This document shows, piece by piece, positions 23,201 to 35,200 of a stretch of 35,828 bases of DNA (its first letter is position 1; each line of letters starts with the position of its first letter). Where the stretch lies: positions 155,943 through 191,770 of the forward strand of contig NW_019091652.1 in the NCBI RefSeq assembly GCF_001949145.1, in the 5' to 3' direction. Below the pieces are notes generated by a model. The model had not been told where the DNA came from. It saw nothing but the letters and a program-made list of their open reading frames with translations, and did no database searches. Source of the stretch: Acanthaster planci (taxonomy: Eukaryota; Echinodermata; Asteroidea; Valvatida; Acanthasteridae). A program made the translations under genes and the position numbers.

Positions 23201-26200
23201 GCGGTACATTCATTTTGTTTCATTTCCAAAATTTTTTTTGTAAATAAATACAATGTAGTACATGTACAGTGTACTATACCTTGCATTATGCAAGTTCATT
23301 TTCCACATAAAACGTTAACTGTGTATCATGTGCAGCTTTTCACGACATTTCTAAGAATTCAGAAAAGAATAGCCAGTTACAATGTACACGTACATGTAGC
23401 TTTAATGGTGATGTGGATGAGTTTCAATTCAATTCTACTGCAAATTATAGGCCTACATGTACGTACAATATCATCATAGTGCTTGTAACAGGGACATCAA
23501 ATCAACCTCCATTCACCATGTTCACCTGTGCTGATCTTAACAAGCATGTACATGTACAGTACGTTGATATCTTATGAGTCAGAAAGTTAAAACAAGTTAA
23601 AAGAAATAAATATACAGTTGAACCTCATTAATAAGAGGTCCTCTAGACTTGGTAAATTACCGTGTTATAACAGGAACCTTGTACTATCAGGAATAAAACA
23701 ATGAAAACAAAGGATTGGGACCAAAAATGTCCTTGTTAAAAGCAGAATCTTGTATTAACAGTGCTGTTATTAACCAGGTTTGACTGTATCCAATGATTTT
23801 GTTCACCAATGTTACCATCCACCAATTTTAAGCCATCCTTTTAGTCATGCTGTGGTTTGTGCCTCTGGGAGTTAATGCTTTATCAACCATTTTAGGACCT
23901 GCCACCTGGTGGGCCAAGACCAATAGCAACTTGGCTAAACTGTCCTCATGTCATGCATGTACATGTACATGAACACTGCACTGCCTTAAATTGTGTTTTA
24001 AAAGGGAGAACTACATGTACATGTACATGTATGTAAATTGTATCAGCTGAATTTGAAGTTGAGTTTACATTGTACTTACTGGTACAGTGTATATGATATA
24101 CACTGTACATGTACATACATGTAAGTACATGTTCATGGACCATACCATACTGTGTACATGTACTTGTATACTTTCAGTGTCACTGGATGTACATTTACAT
24201 ACAGCATATACATGTACATGTGCAATGTACATGTACATACATGTTCATGGACCATACCATACTGTGTACATGTAGTTGTATACTTTCAGTGTCACTGGAT
24301 GTACATGTACATGTACATACATGTACAGTGTATACATGTTCATGTATGGTTCCAAGAAGGGCTGCATATAATGGTACATGTACGTATGAATAAATGAGAT
24401 GATTAATAATGCTTTTAAGTAATGAAGGCCAAGGAAGGTAAGTTTCAAAGTGGAATCTGTAAGAGTGTACTCATGTGGGCAGTGATGAATTGGTAGTCTT
24501 AAAATGCAACAAAGCTTGCTGAATTGAATTGTTCTTATTCTTCTCATGGATGCAGTGCCCATGTACAAATACATGTACATGTACATTTACATGTGCCAAT
24601 ACCATGAATACATGTATGTATATTGTTGTACATTACTTACTGGTACCCTGTAGTTCATAAAGGTATCAGTTATTGATGAGTACATGTAATTCCACCATTT
24701 ATTGAACTTCATACATGTGTAGTAAAGTTTGTTTTTTCTTACCAGTATGGGTGTGCTCATTGTACATGTAACTTCCCACAGGCCACAACTACTGTACAAT
24801 GTACACATGTACATGATGTGTACCTGGTAGAGGTGTGTGCACAGGTACTTTGTACCACAGTAGAGGACAGGTACATGTACATTGTACCACAGTAGAGGAC
24901 AGGTACATTGTACATGTACCACAGTAGAGGACAGGTACGTTGTACCACAGTAGAGGACAGGTACATTGTACCACAGTAGAGGACAGGTACATTGTACCAC
25001 AGTAGAGGACAGGTACATTGTACCACGGTAGAGGACAGGTACNNNNNNNNNNNNNNNNNNNNNNNNNNNNNNNNNNNNNNNNNNNNNNNNNNNNNNNNNN
25101 NNNNNNNNNNNNNNNNNNNNNNNNNNNNNNNNNNNNNNNNNNNNNNNNNNNNNNNNNNNNNNNNNNNNNNNNNNNNNNNNNNNNNNNNNNNNNNNNNNNN
25201 NNNNNNNNNNNNNNNNNNNNNNNNNNNNNNNNNNNNNNNNNNNNNNNNNNNNNNNNNNNNNNNNNNNNNNNNNNNNNNNNNNNNNNNNNNNNNNNNNNNN
25301 NNNNNNNNNNNNNNNNNNNNNNNNNNNNNNNNNNNNNNNNNNNNNNNNNNNNNNNNNNNNNNNNNNNNNNNNNNNNNNNNNNNNNNNNNNNNNNNNNNNN
25401 NNNNNNNNNNNNNNNNNNNNNNNNNNNNNNNNNNNNNNNNNNNNNNNNNNNNNNNNNNNNNNNNNNNNNNNNNNNNNNNNNNNNNNNNNNNNNNNNNNNN
25501 NNNNNNNNNNNNNNNNNNNNNNNNNNNNNNNNNNNNNNNNNNNNNNNNNNNNNNNNNNNNNNNNNNNNNNNNNNNNNNNNNNCAGGTACATTGTACCACA
25601 GCAGAGGAGTGTAGGTTGTCACTGGAGATTTAAAGGTTATTTCATACATGTACTACGGTACATGCAGTGTACATGAACATGTACACGTGCAGTTGTACAT
25701 GTACACTGTACAGTGTGTACATGTACACACATGTGTAAATAGCTAGTATTGCTTCACTGCACTTGCTAGTAAAAACACATCAGTAGTTTGACTTGCACAA
25801 CCAAAGTCAGGCTTCATTTGGTCATCAAATGCCATCTGCAAGAGACTTGGCGAGGAAAACAAACCAGCTCTGAAGAAAGGAAGGGAGGCAGAGGCTTTTC
25901 TCCCAGTCTACTGACCAAAAAAAAAAAAAGGAGAGATTAATAAAGTCCAAGGAACTTGCATTGAACGGGTGCGGTGCATTTGTCATATTGATTGGAGCGG
26001 TGCCATCACATCAATTACGTCCATCCATTAACCTTTCAATATCGCCTCGGTCTCGTGCAGTATTGATTCGTCAGGATGCCATTTCTTTTTCTACTGGCCG
26101 CGACCAACCATTCAATGATTGAATGGTGCACGCACTACCCCAACTTCCCCCCTGGGCATCGCAGGGACCTCAGAGTCATAATAATCACTGAGTTTCCTGT

Positions 26201-29200
26201 TTTTTCTTATCCCTTCTCCATACAGTTGGCCGTTTGTGACCCATTTTTAGATAATGGCTATCTTCTGTGCTTTCATCAGGGACGTTCCATCCATTTAAGT
26301 TCACGATATGGCCTGTATTAAGTGTCTAAATGAGAGCATTAAAAAATATGTGTGACTGCAGCATCAGTTACAGCATCCTTTGAATGCCAATTTATAAGCT
26401 CAGCCCATTCTTTCAAGGTCATTGTTACTGTAGTACATGTTCACATGTACATGTAGCTGTTGTACTGTTAAATGGTTTGTCTAGCTGTACAGTATGTACT
26501 GTACATTACAAAGTGCTTTTCAGGGGCGCATTTTTAATGAAAGGAAAGTGCACTTCCACCTTAAGGAGTTGAAAGCAAACATGGTTGAATAATACATGTA
26601 CTGTACATACATACATGTACATGTACATGTACCACACTGGTGTGCTGTGGTTTACAAATTGATTGATACATATAATAATCAATGCGAGGGTACAAAAATT
26701 CTTGTTATTTTTATAAAACACTACCTACCTACCTACTGTATTGTCAACACCCTCAAATCTGCAAAATTCTAAACCTTGTTGACAACAGATTTAGAAATGC
26801 ACTCGTATAGTACAGCCAGTGTGCTTAAGATAATGATGCTTGTAACTTACATGTATCAATGGTACAAGTAGCAATACACGTACTGGTAGTATTATTTTTA
26901 CCTGAAAATTTTGACTATCCAAAAAGGCAAGATATGCCACCTGTGGTGGCAGAGTTATGTAAAAAACAAATGAGGGATTAGCATGTTTAAATATCAGTTA
27001 TAGTGAAGTCCAGGCATGCTACATGTACATGTAGATGTTGTACATGTAGATGTAATCAGTTATGACCAGATTGCATTTACACTTGCGTTTAATAACCAAA
27101 AAGTGGTTAAGTTTTGAGAAAATACAATTCAACATCAATAAACAATATGAACTTCAATAAACATGGTAAATTTAAAACAACTGCATTGAAGGTAAGGGAA
27201 GTGTTTAGCATCAGAGGTTAGTGGAAAACCCAAGAAACAGTGTACTGGGTACTTACAAGTACATAAAGTGCAAGAATGCCAGGGAAAACCCATGGAATTG
27301 CCTGTAGTTAGAGCTGGAGAACCCATCCACTTGTTGGCACTGGTCCAATGCAAACAGGGATGACAAAGTTGGAAGGGGGGTGTACCGGTACTAGTACCTG
27401 TTTTTAATAATCAGCTTCATTAACATTGAACCAAACAGAGCAAATAATGATGAACTTGACCACTTATTTCTCCCAACCTTTGTAGCTTTTGACCACTTTA
27501 TAGACTGATTCGGTAACAAAAATCAGGAGCCATTACTGCAATGTCCCTATGCTCATGTTTAAATGAGATGCGCATGGAAATGCTTCCTCAGCCAGTGGGA
27601 GCGCACTGCTAGCCAAAATCATGCATGTATCAAGCTAAGGAATATGCGCCTGAATGACTGGGACACCTCAAGTAATGGTGTCGGTGAATCGGTCTATAGA
27701 GTCCTGTTTGCCACAGCCCCTGTCCTTTGAGCTTGGTATCCATATGTAACAGTCTGACAGGCAATTGTCACATGGAGGACCAACATGACCAAACACGTAC
27801 ATGTACATGTACACTGGTGTTTTGGCTGTGTTCAGATACATACATGTACATCACATACCAGTAATGTGGTATGGGGGTTATGGCTTATGATTACATGTAC
27901 AGGGTACATGTAGATAGAACTAAACAAAATTGAACAATCAGGAGGAACAAAATACCATGTACATGTACATTGTACACATATATGCACGCCCATGTACTGT
28001 ATGTGTCGGTACATACATGTACATGTACAATGTACATGTTGTTGTTTGGAATCTTTTGTGTACATCCCACTCCAATTATTTTATTTGTTCATGAGTCATT
28101 GGTCTTGTACAACTTTAGAAAGAAACACATTTAGGAAAAGTGATTGACGACATGTAAGGGGATAAATACGTGCTTGGCACACGTAGTGGGTTCTGTGTGG
28201 CTGCTGCACTCACAGACTCTTGACCAATAGGAATGGATTAAACTGACATATCCGGGTGTTGGCACGTTTACGCAGCGGGCATTATCAAATCGCAGCGGGC
28301 ATTACATTTGTTTATACATACACATAAACTTGCTGTACATGTACATTGTTGAATAGACAAACTGTCTAAGGTACATACATATTATATATAAATCAAAAAT
28401 ACATTTTTTGTCTAGCTGGATTTGCAAAGCATTCATTGACATTTTTGTCAACATGTAAAAATAATAAATGAGTGGTGATAAGAGCTGAATGTTCTATTTC
28501 CTGATGTGAAAATTAGAACATTCAATTGGTCACTGAATAAAATTATTCTTAATAATCCAGCATACAAGTCATGCCTCATTAAAGAATGCAACACATTTAC
28601 TGGTGTGCCAAGAAGATTGTTACCAATTTACATGTACTTACTATTGTAGCCATTATACCTGTACACTGTTCATGTATACGTGTAGCTACACAGATGAATG
28701 CTTTTATAACTGAGTTGAAGACTCAGTTCTATTTCCTACTTCACCATAAACCAATAACTTGGGAACATCAGGCTCCTCATAAAAACAACACCGATCAATA
28801 TCTCATCAGTTTTCCTTTTCCCTCACTGTCTCCTGATGCTATCCCATGAGATTGTCCCAACGTGTCGAAGCAGGTGCAGATTCAGCTAGGGAAATTTTAT
28901 AGGTGACGTGTTCCGATAATTGAGAGAGCCAGACCAGGACCCGGGCTGTACGTGTATGTAGTTGCAGAGCAGGATTTTTCAGCTGCCGTTGGCTGCCGCA
29001 GGGGCCCTTCGGCCTGCCCTCTGCTTCATCGGAAAAGATGCTTTCAATTTCTGTGAGGGTATTGAATCTATTGATCAGGGGGATCGATAGTACCTGACAG
29101 GCAGAAGAAACTGAGAGACGTTTGCTTTGGCAGGGTTTTCAGTTTTGGCCTGCAAGCCGACTTGCCTGGTGTGTTATTGATTGAAACCCTGTCCCTTGCT

Positions 29201-32200
29201 AGGATTGGGAAATTGAACCAGGAGCTACATGTAGAGCATGTTGATTGTTAGATTGAACTTGCTGCTGTGCTGAGTGATTCAGCTCTGTCTGTACCATGTA
29301 GGTATAAGTGAAGACATTTAGATATTAAAAATACAGGTACATTTTATTGGAGAAAATGTAGTTTGAAATAAATGATTTATAATCTTTGTCATGCAAATTT
29401 GGCTGAGCAGTAAATGCCATCATAAAAAATATTCTTGACATACGGTGTACATGTACCGGTACATAATACCGGTAAGTGTACCAGATTGTAAGGTTGATGT
29501 TTCCCGTGTACTGTACCGTACGGTACCGATGCAGAAACATGTTTAGAAACATTAAACAAAGTTGTTGAATGCAGCTGATACATGTAAGTGATAAAGGTTG
29601 TGATTGCTGTTTGTAAAACTGAACATTGCACATGTATAGAGAGCTACAGATTAAAAAGGTTGGCAATGTCAGATTTTTACGTGAAGTTACATGTAAGTCA
29701 CAAATGGGTCATTCTATAGATTTAGGTCCAGTTTTTTGTCTGTCCCTCTCACATCTGACATACAGGTACCGGTACTTGTACTGCTATGATATTGTAACTT
29801 TAACTTTTTCTTTCTTGAGAGGTATTTTGTAATGCAGAGCGCCTTTGTACGGTACATGTACATGTATTTCCATTTCATATTTCACAGGTCATGTGTAACA
29901 GAGTCACAAAAGTGTCAAATATTTGAACCCGTAATTTATGGAATGACCTACATGTAAGTCCTTTTCTTTCAGCAAGTCACAAGTATTTTTCCAAAGTACA
30001 GTACATGTACAAAAAGAAATTGCAACACTAGTCTGACTTGTCAGCCATGTCAGAAGTGCAGTTTAACGCCTCTTTTGACTTAGTTTACATAGAGATTGAT
30101 TCATTCAGTAGTGACAAACGGTGGTGTACCAATGACCACTGATGTGCTGCTGTGTAGCCTACATGTACATGTACCGGTGCTACTGTACAAGTATACCATA
30201 CATAAAACTTAGCTGCATTGTTTGTAAACAACACTCAAAACACGCGTTGCTACATGTATGAGGTTGATTGTCACTGTGTACGAGTTCATGTTAGAAAATA
30301 ATTTACATGTACATGTATGTAGGCCTACAAGTGTTTTCGTGTAGGTGAGATCAAGGGATAATTACGTACATGTAACTGACATGTTGTACTTGTTGCAGAA
30401 TGGACTGGACCAGGTTGAGGGTTGAAAGTTTGATATTTCATTTCAAGCCTCATGCCATTGCTCACGGAACGAACCACTTCAGCTCCCCGGTTCCCTTTAA
30501 GTTTGATGGTTGGAATTCACTCTTAGTGCCCATTAACTCAGCAACTGTGTGGAAAAGAAACTCAAGACTCCTGGGTGGAATGTTACCTGATCCTTTACTA
30601 AATCCATCTTAAATAAACCTTCCAACCGTCAACAAAGTCAGGTCAATCAATCACGTTAGCCCATAAGGCATTCTTGGGGTAATCTTACACAAATGACACC
30701 TTGGAAACTTAGACACCCTGTAAAAAAAACTCTTTGTTCAAATGTTCTGCCAAGACCATTTAAGTTTAAATTTAGTAAAAAGGAAAATAATGTTTGTTCA
30801 GTGAGGGAGGCACAATGTATGGGGATTAGGGAAAGTCAAAATGAACGAAATGTGCTAGAACTTACATGTAGTTGTCCACTATGTACATGTACTGTACATG
30901 TACATGTACATTTACACCGGTAGCAATTTATGAACATTTACGTTGCATGCGTGGCCTGTGGTGGGGGAAGCTTATCAGACTTGTACCCATTTACAAATGG
31001 ACACAAATGGCAGGTGGAAGTAAAGGAGGTAGATGTAGTTTGTTCATTATGCTACCATATCCAAACATCTATAAAGGCACATGTATATTACACCGTACAT
31101 GAAAAGTACCAATACATGATGTTTGAGCCTCAAAATAATTAGTGATTCACATGCATACATGTACATGTACTAACATGTTATACAATATACTGGTTCTCGT
31201 ACATGTACAGTGCACTGCCTGTGAATCTGAGATACCGTAGGCCTACATGAACCTGTACATTGTATGTTCCCATTCTTGGCATTGTAAGGTAACATTGTAC
31301 ATTGATCCATGCTTGGATGAAATGAAAGCCAGTCCAGAGTTCCATCATTTACATGTACATTTCCAATGAATAGAATTCTTTGCATTTGGAATTTGGGGTG
31401 TTCATGTGCCAAAGGTCCCACCTTCTAACCTTTAGTGGTTCATTTTACTATAAACCATCCAAGTACCAGTAAGGCTTGGATTGCGTTACAGTAAAAACTC
31501 CAGTTACCGGTACATGTACATGTAATAGGGCAGTATTGACCCCTGATGGCACGCTTCCAGAACCCTTGGATAGGAAAAATACATGTTATATGCAAAGATT
31601 TGAAATGTTTTCGTTTGGTTACTTCTTAAAAAATCCAACTTAGAAAAGGGGCTTTGGAAAATATTTGCTAGTATATCAATTTATAGAAACTGAAAAATTA
31701 CCTGATCTAAAAGAGAAATATTCTGCCAAAAATTGACCCATCACTTCTGAAAATCTAAAATACCCGTACATGAAGAGCAGTGCAATGAGGTACATGTAGT
31801 TTCATACGCAGATGAACAATGAACATTTACGGTTTAAAATTTTATGGTAGTCCATCGGTAAAAGCCGAAATAAAAACAGATCAAAATAGTTTACACACTT
31901 TTATAATTTAAAAGGTAATAAACTTAAAGCAGTACTCTACTTCATGAAAGATTCTAATATTTTATCTAACATTTGCTGACAACAACTGCATGATGTCAAC
32001 TCAACAGAGTGTATCAGTAGAACCCATCCACTGCTGTTGTTGTGTTGGATTTATTTGATTTTAGGGGATTTTGATTTCTGTCAATAATGGTCGTGTACCA
32101 TACATGTAACTCAGCATTACATGTACATGTAATTCGTACTGTACCAGTTACGTACATGTACATTAAAACGTACCAGTATAATGTGTAAAATCTTACTGTG

Positions 32201-35200
32201 AACTATATTCTTATACGTACCTGTATCGTACATGTATTCAATTTAAAATACAAAGGGGGAGGGAATCATTTCAAACTCTGTGTCCCATCTCCCTGCTGAT
32301 CTCAAATGCTACCTTTCACTCATTCACGCATAGCGTTCATGGTGCTGCTGGATTGTTTATGCAGCTGCCCTCCAAAGGTCTGTACTAATTTGGCACAGCC
32401 ACTGGTATTGATTACTTCATACATGAGATTCATTCGTGGAAATCTGTAGAAACCTCCAAAAAGAAAGTTGCATGATGTTGATTGTTGGGCTTTTGATAAA
32501 GAAGGCTAGTGTCCACATGCCTGTCAAAGAGTACATATGTACATGTAGCTGCACTGCATTGTTTTTTTGCATTGTTTATTTAGGCCTATGTACTCTTCAA
32601 TGACTGTCTAACATCAACCTAATAATACATGTACATGTACATGTATGTACATGGGCAGTGGCAGACTTTGAGACGCTGGTTGTAGCAGGTCCTTTTTCAA
32701 GGTATTGTGCAAGTTCAGCAGAGCATGTACCGGTATGCTCAGAATAGTGCACGCATGTTCAGAACTGGTACAAAGCACTGGTAATCGCTATGTTTGTCAC
32801 CACCAAGTGTTTCAAAGTCTCCCATTTCATTACGGATGTTACAATTTGTATGGAACTTTCAAGTGTCCATTGATAAACAATTAACTTGTGGTGAAAAAAA
32901 CGAGTTTATTTGCTCTTATACATGTACATGTACATTGTGTACATGTTCCTCCAGCCTACCCTGTATATTCCCTCTAGCCTACCCTGTATTTTCCCCCTAG
33001 CCTACCCTGTATATTCAAGTGTTAAATAAACATGTACATGTACATGTATTAAAGAAACTTTGTTTTAGTTTCACTGATTTTTGACCTTCACAGTACATTT
33101 CAATAAAACTCGCTGGAGTTGTTTTCTTTACATGTAGCTTAGCTTTGTTACAGTTGGCCTGAGTCACATGTACATTGTGCCTGTATACAGGCATGAATTG
33201 AAAAGTTAGAAAATTATATAGTCCAATTTCGTTAATCAAAGCTGTTACAATGTACCTTACATACATGTACATGTAATGGTACAGAAATGCCATGTAGAAA
33301 TACAATGTATACATGTAAAGAAAACATGTTAAGAATTTTCCATGTGGTATTGCTTTGATATTCACCCAAGATTCATTAAATTGAGGTGTACCCTTAACCA
33401 GCAATAGTGGAGAAAAAATTGTAAAATCAGCGCGAAACTTTGGCAGTCATGTCACAGTTGGTGTGGAATTGTCCACATTTACATGTAAATACTGTAGAAT
33501 GATGACACAATTCATACAGTTCATTGTTGAACCTTACAATATAAAACAAAAATGACATTATTGACAAGAAAAAGGTGCATGATTAATTGTATTCATGAGC
33601 ATTTGGCTGTGTTGTGCACATAAGACTGAATTCTAAAATCCTTAAACAACAGTTTTGTTAAACTGTTTGTTAAATACCATGCCAGGCCCTGTGTGCCATG
33701 TACTGTACGAATACATGTACATGTACATATGGGGTAAAAACCAACAAAACTGAAAATTTCAAATCGTTCGTCACTGCTTTGTTGTAGGATACAATAATCA
33801 TTATTGAGTTGTGCAATTCGTTCATGTACATGTACAGCACATGTATGTACTTGTGCTCAGTGAAAATGGCACTGCATGGTACCGGTACATGTACATGTAC
33901 ATGTGTTGTATGGGACCTGCATACTGTATGTACGGTACAATGTACATGTATACATACATGTATACACGTATGTACATGTATACATACATGTACACGTACT
34001 TGCATGAAAACAGCATCCTTTCTTTAGCAAACAAAATATCAAGGACACAATGTTTTTTTCCTGAGAGAATTTCTTTATTGGCTGAGAAGTTGACCTGTCA
34101 CATTATTACAGGTATTAGCAGCCTGGCATAATCAGATCAGGGAATAAATTGTGCCTGAATTATCCTGGCTTTAGTTGGTTTGAATTGGAATTAACAAGTC
34201 CATTATCTGCTTAAGTAGAAGATAATTTGAGTTCTTGTGCCTTGGTAACCATTGTAGTTGAAATTAGATACTTGGATGGATTTATAATTTGTGAAATGAA
34301 ATTGATATTCACCGAGAGATTTGGCCAAGATCAAATTGCTACAGGGTAAATGTTCTATTCTCAATGCATGCATATCCAATATAAAGTGCAGAACTGATAA
34401 TTTAGGATTTGGTAAGAGGATTCGTCGCAGATTGTGGTGTACATACGTACACTATGTACATGTACTCTGTACACGTATGTGTAAATGTACATTGTATGGG
34501 TTGTGGAACTGTGTTGTGGGGACTAACATCCCTAAAACATTTGGGTCCGCATAATGTCTACATTTCAACATGTGTGGTTCTTGTAATCCAATAAAAAGTA
34601 CATGAGTTCATGTACACAATGTACATGTACATATACTTGTACACATGTACATGTAGATGTTTGATGTATGTATTCAGGGTGCTGTAACCAGAATGGAAGG
34701 CACAATATTTGAACATGTATAGTACAATACCGATTTACATTGCATGTGCATGTATGTTGTGAATATACAGTGTATGTGTGTGGGTACATATACTTGTAGG
34801 TACCCGTAAGGGGACATTTTGTTTTGTCATAAATCTCCCTGCAGGGACAGAAATTGTTCCTATTAGTGTTTTTAGACCCCATCACACCTGGATTTCAACA
34901 GGTTTGTATGTATGTGTGTTTTGGTTAAATGTATGCAATATGAATTTGTTGATTTCTTATTTTGCTGTGAATAGAGGGAACTAGACACAACTGCTACTGA
35001 GTTGGCAAGCAGACAAGATGAAAGTGACACATCAAGAAAACGACTGGTGGAACAGAGTAGGGAGTTCAAGAAAAATACTCCAGATGTAAGTGATTACTGC
35101 ATGTACACGTAGTCCTATTCAGCTTCAATACAACAATGATGTCCTGTGGAAAATTACATACTGTTACATGTGCCAATAGGGGATGAATGGTTTATGAAAC

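Larger units (their letters stand above)
17202..34974 (+). other. CUX1 intron 1, saturated with ACATGT-type palindromic microsatellite
   Basis: A 17.8 kb intron bounded by CAG/GTAAGA and GTGAATAG. It contains a great many short arrays of ACATGT and the related eight-mers TACCGGTA, TACTGGTA and TACCAGTA. Repeat-free blocks lie at about 20060-20410, 22040-22780, 25740-26430, 27060-27780, 28690-29220, 30395-30860, 32280-32510 and 34010-34430. No additional CUX1 exon was recognised. Confidence 0.8.

Noticed and set aside
24000-25610. CRISPR-like regular repeats
   Set aside because: Units are contiguous without unique spacers, in an animal intron; these are satellites.
24587-25649. Long open frames of 198-334 residues on both strands across the gap
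   Set aside because: They are mostly N bases plus a 26 bp repeat that lacks stops; not genes.
26076-26321. 81-residue plus-strand frame
   Set aside because: No family resemblance; lies in intron and fits a non-coding block better.
26521-26540. CAGGGGCGCATTTT, resembling a hAT end
   Set aside because: No matching inverted end or target duplication found nearby.
30400-30612. 70-residue frame preceded by an acceptor-like TTGTTGCAG
   Set aside because: It does not continue the CUX1 coiled coil and has no conserved motif; exon 1 joins exon 2 at 34975 directly.
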